Positions 20,700-31,870 of a stretch of 64,000 nt of DNA are shown here, piece by piece; the stretch's first letter is position 1, and the number at the start of each line of letters is the position of its first letter. A program made the translations under genes and the position numbers. Origin of the DNA: Nicotiana tabacum. Its lineage: Eukaryota; Streptophyta; Magnoliopsida; Solanales; Solanaceae. The notes under the pieces are model-generated. The model saw nothing but the letters and a program-made list of their open reading frames with translations. It was not told the DNA's origin and searched no databases. The DNA lies in contig NC_134082.1 in NCBI RefSeq assembly GCF_000715075.1, positions 137,752,948 through 137,816,947 of the forward strand, in the 5' to 3' direction.

Positions 20700-23600
20700 C
20701 CGTGATTTCAGGTATTGTTTAAGTCTGCCACAGAGATGTCTCTATATTATTTGATCTCGGTTCCACCTTTTCTTATGTGTCCTCATACTTTTGCCCGTTA
20801 TTTGGATACGCCCCGTGAGTCTCTTGTTTCACATGTTCATGTATCTACTCCAATGGGCGATATTGTTGTTGTAGACCATATGTACCAGTCATGTGTGGTG
20901 ACTATTGGGGGTCTGAAGACCCGATTGGATTTTTTATTATTGTGTATGGTGGATTTTGATATCATTTTGGGCATGGATTGGCTATCTCCGTGTCGTGCTA
21001 TTCTGGACTGTCTTGCCAAGATAGTCACATTGGCTATACCGGGTATGCCACAGATTGAGTGGCGAGGCGTGACTGATTATGTTCCCAGTAGAGTGATCTC
21101 ATTCTTGAAGGCCCAACGTATGGTTGGGAAAGTTTGTCTCTCATATGTAGCCTTTGTGAGGGTTGTTAGAGCTGAGACTCCCAGTATTGATTTTGTTCCA
21201 ATTATGAGGGATTTTCCCGATGTGTTTCCTGCAGACCTGCCGGGCATGCCACCGGATAGGGACATTGATTTTGGTATTGACCTGGTGCCGGTCACTCATC
21301 CCATCTCTATTCTGCCGTATCGTATGGCACCGACGACATTGAAAGAGTTAAAGAAGCAACTTCAGGAACTCCTTGACAAGGGGTTCATTCGGCCTAGTGT
21401 GTCACCTTGGGGTGCACCGATTCTATTTGTGAAGAAGAAGGATGGCACAATGAGGATGTGTATTGATTATATGCAATTTAACAAAGTAACAATTAAGAAT
21501 AAGTATCCTTTGCCTCGCATTGATGATTTATTCGACCAGCTTTAGGGAGCGAGAGTGTTCTCCAAGATTGATCTCTGTTCAGGATATCACCAATTGAAGA
21601 TCAGGGACTCGAATATTCTTAAGATGACTTTCAGGACCCGATATGGTAATTATGAGTTCTTGGTGATGTCTTTTGGGCTGACCAATGCCCCAACAACATT
21701 CATGCACTTGATGAACGGCGTGTTCCAGCCTTATCTCAATTTGTTTGTCATAGTCTTCATTGATGATATTCTGGTGTATTCGCGAAGTCAGGAGGAGCAC
21801 ACAGAGCATTTGAGAGTGGTGTTGCAGAGATTGAGGGAGGAGAAGCTTTATGCAAAATTCTCCAAGTGTGACTTTTGGCTTAGTTCAGTGGCTTTCTTAG
21901 GGCACGTGGTGTCCAGCGAGGGTATTCAAGTTGATCCGAAGAAGATAGAAGCGGTTTAGAGTTGGCCCAGACCGTCCTTAGCCACAAAGATTCACAGATT
22001 TCTTGGTTTGGCAGGCTATTACCGCCGGCTTGTTCAGGGATTCTCATTCATCGCATCTCCCTTGACTAAGTTGACTCAGAAGGGTGCTTCGTTTGTATGG
22101 TCGGACGAGTGTGAAGAGAGCTTTCAGAAGCTCAAGATAGCTTTGACCACAACTTCAGTGTTAGTTTTTCCATCAGCTTCAGTTTCATATACCATGTATT
22201 GTGATGCTTCGAGAGTGGGTATTGTTTGTGTTTTGATGCGGGGGGGGGGGGGGAGGTATAGAGTTATTGCTTATTCTTTCATTAGTTGAAGCCCTATGAG
22301 AAGAACTACCCCGTTCATGATTTAGAGTTGACTGCCATAGTTCACGTGTTGAAGATTTGGAGGTATTACTTGTATGGTGTGTCTTGTGAGGTGTTTACTG
22401 ATCATCGTAGCCTCTAGCACTTGTTCAAGCAGAAGGATCTCAATTTGAGGCAGCAGAAGTGGTTGGAGTTGCTTAAGGATTATGATATCACTATATTGTA
22501 GCATCCGAGGAAGGCCAATGTGGTGGACGATGCCTTGATCCAAAAGGCGGTGAGCATGGGGAGTTTGGCATATATTCCAGTTAGAAAGAGACCTTTTGCA
22601 GTTGATGTTTATGCCTTGGCCAATCGGTTCATGAGGATAGATGTTTCAGAGCCCAGTCAGGTATTGGCTTGCGTGGTTTCTCGGTCTTCCTTATATGATC
22701 GCATTAGAGAGTGCCAGTATGATGATCCGCATTTGTTTGTCCTTAGGGACGGAGTTCAGCACGATGATTCCAGAGATGTGACTATTGGTATTGATGGAGT
22801 GTTGAGGATGCATGGCCAGATTTGTTTGTCCAGTGTGGATGGGCTTCGGGAGTTGATTCTGGAGGAGGCCCATAGCTCGGTGTATTCCATTCATCCAGGT
22901 GCTACGAAGATGTATTAGTATTTGAGGCAACATTATTGGTGGAGAAGAATGAAGAAAGACATTGTGGGATTTGTAGCTCGGTGTCTCAACTGGCAGCAGG
23001 TGAAATATGAGCATCAGAGACCTGGTGGCTTGCTTCAGTAGATGGATATTCCCAAGTGGAAGTGGGAGAGGATCACTATGAACTTTGTTGTTGGACTTCC
23101 ACATACTTTGAGAAAGTTTGATGCTATTTGGGTGATTGTGGATCGGCTGACTAAGTTCACGCACTTCATTCTTATGTGTACTACCTGTTTTTTAGAGTGG
23201 TTGGCAGAGATCTTTATTTGGGAGATTGTTCATTTTCATGGTGTCCCAGTTTCCATCATTTCAGATAGGGGCGCTCAGTTTACTTTGCAGTTTTGGAGGT
23301 CTGTGCAGTGAGAGTTGGGTACTATGGTTGAGTAGAGCAGAGCTTTTCACCTTAGATGGATGGGCTGTCCGAGCGCACTTTTCAGATATTGGAGGACATG
23401 TTGCGTGCTTGTGTCATTGATTTCGGAGTGTCATAGGATCAGTTTCTACCGCCTACAGAGTTTTCTTATAATAACAGTTACCAGTCAAGTATTCAGATGG
23501 CTCCGTATGAGGCCTTGTATGGGAGGCGGTGTAGATCTCTAGTTGGTTGGTTCGAGCTCGGTGAAGCTAGGTTATTGGGGACACACTTGGTGCAGGATGC

Positions 23601-24160
23601 TTTAGACAAGGTGAAAGTGATTCAGGAGAGGCTTCGTACAGTGCATTCGAGAGAGAAAAACCATGCTGATAGGAAGGTTTGGGATGTGTCCTACTTGGTT
23701 GGCGAGAAGGTTCTATTGAAGGTTTCACCCATGAAGGGTGTTATGAGATTTGGGAAGAAAGGGAAATTGAGTCCTCGGTTCATTGGGCCTTTTGAGGTGC
23801 TTCAGAGGATTGGGGAGGTGGCTTATGAGCTTGCTTTGCCACCTATCTTGTCGAGTGTGCATCCGGTATTTCATGTTTCTATGTTCTGAAAGTATATCGG
23901 GGATCCGTCTCATGTTTTAGACTTCAGCACGGTTCAATTGGATGATGATTTGACCTTTGATATGGAGCCAATAGCTATTTTGGGTCGTGAGGTTTGAAAG
24001 TTGAGGTCGAAGGATATAGCTTCAGTGAAAGTGCAGTGGAGAGGTCGGCCCATGGAGGAGTCTACCTAGGAGACCGAATGGGAGTTGTGGAGCAGATACC
24101 CTCACCTGTTTGAGGCTTCAGGTATGTTTCTTGACTCGTTCGAGGATGAACGTTTGTTTA
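20700..24160 (+). pseudogene. pol: pol pseudogene of element B
   Basis: Protease: [12 protein letters not shown] near 20750. The stretch 20715-21545 is open for 276 codons, covering protease and the N-terminal RT ([28 protein letters not shown]). It ends in TAG at 21543-21545, where element A has CAG. RT continues with catalytic FIDD (GATGAT at 21762-21767). RNase H: YCDASRVGI, then a 14-G run at 22240-22253 and frameshifts. Integrase: HYWWRRMKKD, MNFVVGLP, IISDRGAQFT. The chromodomain-like tail (about 23990-24125) contains VKVQWRGRPMEES and RYPHLFEASGMF. Further TAG stops stand at 21957, 22415, 22916 and 23039. Confidence 0.92.
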
Positions 24161-24172
24161 AGTTAGGGAGGA
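24161..24172 (+). promoter_or_regulatory. Polypurine tract of B
   Basis: A purine-rich 'agttagggagga' lies directly before the LTR start TGTGACGACC. Confidence 0.75.
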
Positions 24173-26881
24173 TGTGACGACCCGCCAGTCATCTCATGAG
24201 TTACCGCTCTGTTTCCCCTATTTCTGCTTCTTATTGCTTTGTCTAATGGTTCTATATGTGATCAGGTTGATTGGTTCGAGTTCGGAAAGGATTTGGTAAG
24301 GTTTGAGACACTTAGTCTCTTTTGAGGAAGGTTAAGTTGGAAAAGGTCAAGCGGATGTTGACTTATGTGTTAGAGGGCTCGGATGTGAGTTCCAATGGTT
24401 CAGTTAGCTTCGGGAGTTTATTTGGGACTTAAGAGTGTGATCAGAATGAGTTTTGGAGGACCGGAGTAGAGTTAGGTTTGAATTGGTGAAATTGGATTTT
24501 TGGCGATTTTCGGTTGGTAGGTGAGAATTTGATATAGGGGTCGGAATGGAGTTCCAAGAGTTTCAGTAGTTTCGTTGTGTCATTTTGTATGTGTGTGTAA
24601 AATTTCAGGTCATTCGGACGTGGTTTGGTTGGATTTTTGATCAAAAGCAGAATTTTGAAGATTTTTGAAACTTAGGCTTGAATCCGATGTGTTTTGGTTG
24701 ATTCGATATTGTTTGAGGTGTTTTAAAGATTGGTACAAATTTGAATGAGGTTTGGGATATGTTGGTGTTTTTGGTTGAGGTCCTGGGGTGATTTCAGATG
24801 ATTGTCGGAGAGTTTGGGAAATTTGAGAAATTGCAAACTTTTCTGTTATGGTATTTCTACACCTGTGGATTGGGGACCGCAGGTGCGATGTCGTAGATGT
24901 GAGAAGGGAGATCGCAGTAGAGGAAAATGCCTAGGAAGGCAGGAACCGCAGATGCAGTTATGGGACCGCACCTGCGAAGGCGCAGGCACGGAATTTCCAT
25001 CACTGATGCAATTTTGGTTGTGTTAAGTGAAAGCCATAAAAGTGGCTCATTGACCGCAAATGCGGTACCACAAAGCGGAATCTGGGCCGCAGGTGCGAAA
25101 TCCCTGGGCCAGAAGTTATATATTGTTTTCTTTGCAAAATTTTGCTAAGTTTTCCATTTTTAAAGACGGGAAAGAGGCTAAAGTAGTGGATTTCAAGAGA
25201 AATCAAGGGATATCAGTTGGGTAAGTTTCCTAAGCTTTATTATTTGGGTTTATGATCAATTTTCCATTATTTAATCATGATATTAGTGGAGATTAAGGAA
25301 GAAAAAATGGGGATTAGGGTTTGAGATTAAGAGACTTTAAAATGGGAATTTGAGGGGTCATTTGGACTCCGATTTCAGTGTTCTTGGTATGTATAGACTC
25401 GTGAAAGGATAAGAATTTCCGTTGATGTGATTTTTATCGAGTTTCGAGACATGGGCCCGGGGGTCGGGTTTGGCCAATTTCGAGATTTTTGGTATTATTT
25501 GATTGTTTTCGCTTGGGCTTCGTTCCCTTCGCATATTTTGATGCCGTGATTCTGATTTTGGATAGATTCGACGCGAGTGGAGGCTGATTCGAGGGGCAAA
25601 GGCGTCGCAGAGTAGTATTTTCGTCGGTTTGAGGTAAGTAACCATTGTAAATCTGGAACTGAGGGTACAAAACCCCGGTATTTGACTTGTTTTGATAAAT
25701 GCGGTGACGCACATGTTAGGTGACGAGCGTGTGAGCGTGCACCGGTAGGGATTGTGACTTGGTCCATCCCGTAGCAACTATTAAGCCGCGTATTTGATTT
25801 GGAATCTTATATTATTCCATACTTTAGTCATTTATACTGTATTATGGGTTGTATGCCATGTTTGGGGCCTTGTGCCGACCTGTTGAGACCCTTAGGGGCA
25901 TGTTTTTACTATTTTCCTCACTTTACTTGTTGAAAGCATATCCTCAGTCATGTTTTACCTGTTTAAATTTTTAAAACTGGTTTTATCATTCCACTTCTAA
26001 ATGTGAGGACCATTTGGATTGAGTTCCCTAATTTCTACTGTTGCGCCCGAGAGGCTGTGAGGTTAATGACTGAGAGAGGTTGAGAACCTAATGGTGAGGA
26101 TATTTATATATGTGTGAGTTATGGATCGGGCTGCACGCCGCATCGATACTTATATGGACGCCGCAGCGATACTTATATGGATTGGGCTGCACGTCGTAGT
26201 AATATATATATTGGATCGGGCTGCGTGCCGCAACGATATAATGCTTGGGCTGTAGGAGCCCCTCCGGAGTCTGTACACCCCCAGTGAGTGTAGTCGACTA
26301 TAAATTACGGATCGGGCTCGACGCTGCAGCGGATACTATGATTTCTATTACTATGAGATATTAATGAGCCTGAGTGCTGAGAGTGAGTGCTGAGTGACGA
26401 GAGTTGAGTCACGAGTGACTGAGAGGCTACCCGAGAGGCTATAATCTGAGTGATACCTTGCCCGAGGGGCCCAGTTATGATATTTTCACTGATTTCAATC
26501 TTCCTTTTAAAATAAGCCTCTGTTGTAAGAAATTTCTAAGTATATGATTTCCAGTATTTAAACTGAAATTGATGATTTTTCGACGAAACTGGTTTTAAAC
26601 TGTGGAATTTGATCTGTTATCCGGTTGTCTTTTCATTTATATGATTTTTAACTGCTCGTTACTGCTTTCAAACCTTATTTACTTTAGTTACTTATTGAGT
26701 TGGCGTACTCACGTTACTCTGTGCACCTTGTGTGCAGATCCTGGTGCCCGAGCGACAGAGTGAGGGTCCTCAGCTAATCTAGAGTTTGCCGGAGATTGCA
26801 AGGTAGATGCATGGCATCCGCAGCGGAAAATAACAAGATAGTAGTAATTAAAACACCGACCTGGTATTTGGGGTCGTGACA
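24173..26881 (+). repeat. 3' LTR of element B (2709 bp, rearranged 3' end)
   Basis: It matches the 5' LTR. It has an intact GAGGTAAGT at 25631-25639 and a palindrome array at 24858-25110. Near 26826 about 0.2-0.3 kb present in the 5' LTR is missing. It is replaced by ~40 nt that include GAAAATAACAAGATAG (26826-26841), the reverse complement of 18745-18760 in the 5' LTR. Confidence 0.92.
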
Positions 26882-26886
26882 CCAAG

Positions 26887-27239
26887 ACCTGGTCATACTT
26901 GTATATTATCTACAAAAATAATTTTTAATTAAAACTTTTCAAATATACCGACCGATTTTGGTCGGTAAATTTAAATTTATGCTTTCCCGCCCAAGGCAAT
27001 TGATTTATTTTAATATAACAAAAACTATATATATATAAATAAAATTTACCTACCAGAATATGTTTTAATTAAATTTTTCCGACCGAGCTTGGTTGGTTTT
27101 TTTCAACCTTTATATAAATAGTTTTAATAAACAATATTTCATATTTGATTGACATATATAAAATATTGAATATTAAAATTTAGGATGTTAAATCAATTAA
27201 ATATTATTACACACTCACACACGCACACATATATATATA
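26887..27239 (+). mobile_element. CACTA transposon fragment, continuation after element B
   Basis: It resumes with 'acctggtcatac' after the CCAAG duplication and carries the subterminal-type repeats ccgaccgattttggtcggt and ccgaccgagcttggttggt, so it is the same element as 15923-16123. A (CA/TA)n run leads into the plastid-derived fragment at about 27240. The opposite CACTA terminus is not present. Confidence 0.65.
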
Positions 27240-27594
27240 TATGATTAGCGGTTTTTCATCCTTCTGATCCTGTTCTTGATCCAATGTGGAGACGGGGTAT
27301 GTTCGTTATATCCTTCATGACTCGTTTAGGAATAACTAATTTATGGGGCAGTTGGAGTATCCCAGGGGGATTATAACGAATCCGGGTATTTGGAGTTACA
27401 AATGTGTAGCTAGATCAGATATTGTGTTTTGTGGCTTATGCTTTTTGGAAGCTATGTGGCATTGGGTGTATTGAAATCTAGAAATATTTTGTGATGAACG
27501 TACATGAAAACCCTCTTTGAATTTGCGAAAGATCTTTGAAATTCATTTATTTCTCTCAAGGGTGGCTTGCTTTGGTTTTGGTGCATTTCATGTA
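27240..27594 (+). pseudogene. psbB: Nuclear plastid DNA fragment: part of psbB (photosystem II CP47)
   Basis: CP47 is the plastid-encoded inner antenna protein of photosystem II. The + strand reads recognisable CP47 pieces: DPVLDPMWR then [22 protein letters not shown] (partly altered), a WHWVYW-like stretch and EIFCDERTG-like codons, then the [10 protein letters not shown] equivalent, with frameshifts and many apparent C-to-T or G-to-A changes. About 355 bp remain, near residues 50-170 of a ~508-residue protein. It ends about 40 bp from the viral insertion. The identity rests on remembered CP47 sequence. Confidence 0.85.
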
Positions 27595-27633
27595 TCGAAT
27601 ATAACTTATATACTATACACTTAGTATATATCC
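27595..27633. other. AT-rich filler between the psbB fragment and viral DNA
   Basis: Thirty-nine bp of ATATAACTTATATAC-type sequence match neither neighbour. It resembles junction filler from end-joining repair. Confidence 0.4.
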
Positions 27634-28628
27634 CAAAAATCTTTGTAATTGAGTCCTGTCAGTGATAACATCAGGAAATTTTGAGGCAAAATCAATTGAT
27701 CTTTGTATTGGGGTAATTTTTCCCTGGCAAATATTATGACCTAAAAAACGAACATTCGTTTGGAATAGACTCATCTTAGGTTTAGAAATTACTAAACCGT
27801 TTTGTATAACAATTTTCTTGAAAATATCAAGATGCTTAATATGCATCTCCAAAGTTTTAGAAAATACTAATATGTCGTCAATATACACGATGATAAAATC
27901 CAAATATGGGTTAAAAATATCATTCATAATTTTTTGAAATTCAGAAGGGGCATTTTTCAAACCAAATGGCATAACATTCCATTCATATTGCCCAAATGGA
28001 ACATTGAAAGCAGTTCTATAAGTATGCTCTTTAAATATTTGAATTTGCCAATAACCAGATTTTAAATCAAAATTTGAAAATATATTGGCGTCATATAACC
28101 TAGATAGCAAGTCCCTTTTATTAGGGATAGGATACCTAATCCATTTTAGATGTTTATTTAATGGTTTATAATTTATAACTAAGCGAGGAATACCTCGTTC
28201 CTTTTCTGCCGCATTATTAACATAAAAGGCAGAACATGACCAAGGAGATTTTGAGGGTTTTATCAAACCCTTTTGTAACAAACTATCAATCTCGTTTTTG
28301 CAGAATTCAACTAGCTCAGCATTCGTCTGGCAAGGTCGAGATTTAGTAGGAATATCATCCTCACAGAAATTTTCTTCGTATGGAAGAGTTACAATATGCC
28401 TTTTCCTGTTCCAAAAGGCACTAGGGTGATCGGCGCAAACATCAACGGCCATTTTTTCAGCAATCAATTTAATCTTCTGCTGAACTTTAGCAGATTGTAT
28501 AGTATCGAATATATTCATACTAAGAATTTCTAATTGTAATGAATCAACATGCCTTTGTTTCATATTAATCAAGGCATTAATATCTCTAGTTACGGGATCT
28601 GTAACAAAGGAATAACTTATCTTTTTAT
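27634..28628 (-). pseudogene. Caulimovirid protease-RT linker and RT fragment
   Basis: An open frame of 319 codons covers most of the RT: RPCQTNAELVEFC, LLQKGLIKPSKSPWSC, NYKPLNKHLKWIRYPIPNK, NFDLKSGYWQ, PFGLKNAPSEFQ and catalytic IVYIDDILVFSK (GAC GAC complement at 27874-27879). It breaks off at FLG (27634), where it runs into filler. At the other end it joins leader sequence near 28629. It overlaps the + strand RT piece at 29284 by about 112 bp in inverted orientation, and the second - strand copy (32403-32526) by about 125 bp. The catalytic motif is intact, but the ORF lacks both ends. Confidence 0.9.
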
Positions 28629-28629
28629 C

Positions 28630-29213
28630 ACCAACCCCCTTTGTAAAGATTTAGTTTATAGTTTGTAAATTAGTTGAAGTTAAATAAAAGTTTTGAAGTT
28701 CAGTTCATCTTCAGGGCCTTGCTTCTCGGCCTTCAAGGTACTTATTCTCTTTTCTTTTTAGTATTTTAAATACTTAGTTTCTCTCCCCAACCGTGACTAT
28801 GTCCGGCTAAACGGATTCATATCTATGTTGAAGCACTAATTTCTCTTGCATATTAAACATGAAGAATCCAGACTCTTTCAAAATATAAAGGAATTTTAAT
28901 ATAGTTTCTTGATTTGGTTCCAAGATGGTGGTACAGTCGGTTCTGGTAGTACTCTTATTGGCTTTGCCTTAGTGGCTACGTCTAGCCAGCTGTGACATTA
29001 AAGCCCACTGAAGTTGTCAAAAGGGCTACCTCTTTCACAGTTAGAACTGCTAGACACATGGGCTCAGTAAGAGTATGTATCGAGCTTAGACAGACCCCTT
29101 GCTTGGGTAAAAGGATATAGATCCTTCCATACAGTCATTAAACTATAATAGAATTTCCGTATATTTCGAATCCTTAATTGGTGGTGCGGACTACCGCCAA
29201 CCTTTAACCACCC
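28630..29213 (+). repeat. Viral leader/intergenic copy 1
   Basis: From 'gtaaagatttagtttatag' to the 'ggtggtgcggactaccgcc' inverted repeat, this matches copies at 31877-32403 (+) and 36700-37307 (-), with only about five visible differences in roughly 530 bp to copy 2. It is non-coding. In the unbroken unit it lies between the promoter and the movement protein. Confidence 0.85.
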
Positions 29214-29283
29214 CCTTTGTAAAGATTTTCGAATCCTCTCTCCTCTCTCTCTCAACCAACCCCCAAAAATCTTAATTGGTTTT
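29214..29283 (+). other. Patchwork junction of viral leader pieces
   Basis: Short re-used pieces ('ccccctttgtaaagat', 'ctctctcctctctctctcaacc', 'aaaatcttaattgg') come from different parts of the leader. This is typical of template-switching or end-joining repair before the RT-RNase H segment. Confidence 0.6.
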
Positions 29284-29967
29284 TTAGGTCATAATATTTG
29301 CCAGGGAAAAATTACCCCAATAGAAAGATCAATTGATTTTGCCTCAAAATTTCCTGATGTTATTACTGACAAGACTCAATTACAAAGATTTTTGGGAAGT
29401 CTGAATTGTATATCCCCTTTCTATAAAAGTTTGTCACGAGATCTAGCCCCTCTATACGATCGGCTAAAGAAAGATCATAAACACCCTTGGACTAACCAAC
29501 ATACTGAGTTAGTCAAAAGTATTAAAGGGCGTGTTAAATCTTTACCTTGTTTAACCCTTGCCAATCCTACTTGGTAAAAGATTATCGAGACAGATGCGTC
29601 TAATGTTGGATATGGAGGAATTTTGAAACAAGTAAATCCCAATAATAAGAGTGAATACTTAATAAGATTTTACTCTGGTAAATGGACCGAAGCCCAGAAG
29701 AAATATGCTACTGTGGCGCATGAAATGTTAACTATTGTTAAGTGTGTATTGAAATTTCAAGACGACTTATATAACCAAAAGTTTTTGATAAAAATTGATG
29801 CTCAATCTGTTAAATATATGTTTGACAAAGATTTTAAGCACGATGCTTCTAAATTAATATTTGCTAGATGGCAGGCTCAGCTAGCACCTTTTGATTTTGA
29901 AATACAATACAAAAAAGGAATTGATAATTCCCTTCCGGATTTTCTATCCTGGGAATATTTAGAATAG
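29284..29967 (+). pseudogene. Caulimovirid RT C-terminus and RNase H
   Basis: The frame starts inside RT (LGHNICQGKITP, TQLQRFLGSLNCISPFY) and continues to RNase H: IETDASNVGYGG (first catalytic Asp near 29593), FYSGKWTEAQKKYATVAHEML (the Glu motif), DAQSVKYMF and a C-terminal DFLSWEYL. One TAA at about 29575 precedes RNase H; otherwise the frame is open. It lacks the RT N-terminal half, which is present only on the - strand at 27634-28628. RNase H would remove RNA from the RNA-DNA hybrid during replication. Confidence 0.9.
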
Positions 29968-29970
29968 GTT

Positions 29971-30270
29971 ATGAATTATTATACCATGTTTTTTGAGGAT
30001 GAGGTATTGATCACTATTCTTAAAGTGATTAATTTAAACAGAGACTTACAAGAAGTCATACTTGATATAATTATGGCTGACAAAATTGAAACCATGGAAG
30101 AAGCATACCTTAATCTTAATGAAGTTACTGGTATTCTTCAGTTAATTGAAAATGAGTTTCCCAGTGGTCAAGATAATATCAGCACCAGAATTATGATATC
30201 CTTTTTAATTAATAATAATTTGCATTTTCTGCAGAATGGACCCTTCATGGGTCACCAGGGGCAAAGGTAG
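29971..30270 (+). CDS. Hypothetical 99-aa ORF between RNase H and the viral 3' ORF
   Basis: It follows the RNase H stop by one codon in the same frame and overlaps the next ORF by 35 nt in another frame. It is rich in Ile, Leu, Asn and Glu and has no motif I know. It may be the decayed C-terminal extension of the polyprotein or a small viral ORF. The lack of stops over 99 codons and its position give weak support as viral coding sequence. Confidence 0.45.
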   Translation: MNYYTMFFEDEVLITILKVINLNRDLQEVILDIIMADKIETMEEAYLNLNEVTGILQLIENEFPSGQDNISTRIMISFLINNNLHFLQNGPFMGHQGQR

Positions 30271-31549
30271 GGGAAGATCTTCCCCTAGTAGGACTTATTC
30301 TCAGGGATCGTCATACGGTTCCTCGTCAAACTCACCAGTAATACAAATAGGAAAAAAGAGTTTGATAAACTCAAAGGTACCGCATACAGGTGAATCCTCA
30401 GGATATTCTGTACATTTGGAAGATATTTCAGAAGATAGTCCGTTATATGGACATCTGCAGGCTTATTTAGCATCCAAAAAGCAAAGTGATACTTTTGCTT
30501 CAATTGCTAAAGAGGAAGACAATGATGATATCAAGTCATATGAAAAGTTACCAAAGAGAGAAATGATATTTCTCCTTGAAAACTCTGAGATTCAGAGAAA
30601 AGAAGAACCATGGAAAATATTCCAGAGATATCTGATTAATGGGTTATACTATCCGGGTGAATCATATAAAACCCGCACTTATTATGAGACTATCCTAATC
30701 GGTACAGGAAGTGCAGAATTCCAGTACTTTTCGGGTTATAACACGAATGAAAATGTTTATAACTTTTCAAAAGTCATTATCAAACAGATTATATCTGTTG
30801 AAGAATGGGGTATTTCAACAATGAAAGAAAGGCAGATAAGCCTTAATAAATCACCTATGAATTTCACTTATTGGGATTATATCCAAACATTTGATAGGGT
30901 GCTTTATTATAACAATGAGAGACATAAACATACTTGGTTTATCAAAGTATGTGCAAAGGTATTTACAGGACCTATCCCTAACTAGTTTTTAAACTGGTGG
31001 TCATACCACGGTCCTACTACCAAGATTTTGCCTGAACCATTCTTAAAGTTATACAAAGAATGGACAAAAGCTTCGCCATTCTTAACCGAGTTATATCACG
31101 CAGATCATATCTGCTATCTAGAAAAAATTGATCAAATCTACTTCTTTATTGAATTTTCTATCCCCTGGATCCATAAAAGGACTCCGGAATTAGGTTATAC
31201 GGAAGAACAAATCCCTTGTTTATATAGGGTATTTTACAACAATTTTTGGGACAAATTAATGAAGACTGATCCCAAAACAAAAACGTTATATGGACAAGAA
31301 TTATTGGATTCTATCAAAACACAAATCCAATTATATATAACGGCCCCTCAAAAGAGGATAATAGAAGAGAGCACAGTTAAACATATTGCTCGAAGAATCT
31401 CAATTCAAGACGGAGATAAAATTGATTTGATAAATCAATACTTAGAAGGATTGAAAAGAAATTTGCTCCAGTCACTAGATCAGTGCGAAAAATCAGATAC
31501 TTCAATGAGAAGTGAAACGAGTGGTGATGACCTCGTAGAAGATACATAA
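30236..31549 (+). pseudogene. Viral 3' ORF of unknown function, one internal stop
   Basis: The start MDPSWVTRGKGRGRSS gives an RG/Ser-rich basic N-terminus. It is followed by GYSVHLEDISEDSPLYGHL, then a long alpha/beta-looking region with many aromatics (TYWDYIQTFDRVLYYNNE, HTWFIKVCAKVF) and, after the stop, KILPEPFLKLYKEW and HICYLEKIDQIYFFIEF. A single TAG at 30983-30985 divides it into 249 codons and a remainder that stays in the same frame to 31549. Proteins of this type occur in plant genomes as caulimovirid ORFs; I know no established function. It lies upstream of the promoter-like region, as expected for the 3'-most ORF. Confidence 0.85.
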
Positions 31550-31870
31550 CCAATACAGCCAGAAATGATATTATCTGACAGAGATATCGACAAGGTGGAA
31601 GAATTCCTCCAACAAATGCACAATTTGGATAAAAAGAAGACTTGACAGCTTATCAGCCGCCAGGACCCACTTAAACAGTAGATACTCTGTTCATCCACAG
31701 TAGAAACACTATTCAACTACAGTAGAAACACTGTGTAGGGACCCAGATGTGGGACCCAATTTACTATTTTAGATTCTTTTTTTTTTTGTTATATAAGGAG
31801 GCTTCTTCATTTGAAGAAGAAGAGCCGGAACCCCCCTCTCTCTACTCTCTCTCCTCTCTCTCTCAACCAA
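31550..31870 (+). promoter_or_regulatory. Viral promoter-like region
   Basis: Three copies of a CAGTAGAAACACT-type element occur between about 31675 and 31735. A T-run and a TATATAAG box follow at 31790-31797. Just downstream is an 18-nt perfect hairpin CTTCTTCATTTGAAGAAG (31802-31819), then a CT-rich stretch. This is the expected place for the caulimovirid pregenomic RNA promoter, between the last ORF and the leader. The start site, about 31820-31830, is inference. Confidence 0.65.

Larger units (their letters stand above)
16124..26881 (+). mobile_element. Ty3/gypsy chromovirus-type element B, both LTRs present
   Basis: CCAAG stands on both sides (16119-16123 and 26882-26886), so both ends of one insertion are in view. 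The order is LTR 2909 bp, primer site, gag, protease, RT, RNase H, integrase, chromodomain-like tail, polypurine tract, LTR 2709 bp. The target is a CACTA transposon. At least ten stops and several frameshifts make it non-autonomous. The LTRs differ at many positions, including indels, so the insertion is not recent. Confidence 0.95.

Noticed and set aside
22240..22253. Run of 14 G as a structural signal
   Set aside because: It sits where other copies have a short G stretch in RNase H codons; simple slippage explains it.
27613..28572. RT ORF of 319 codons as a gypsy RT
   Set aside because: The YIDD context, coat and movement neighbours and absence of integrase mark it as caulimovirid.
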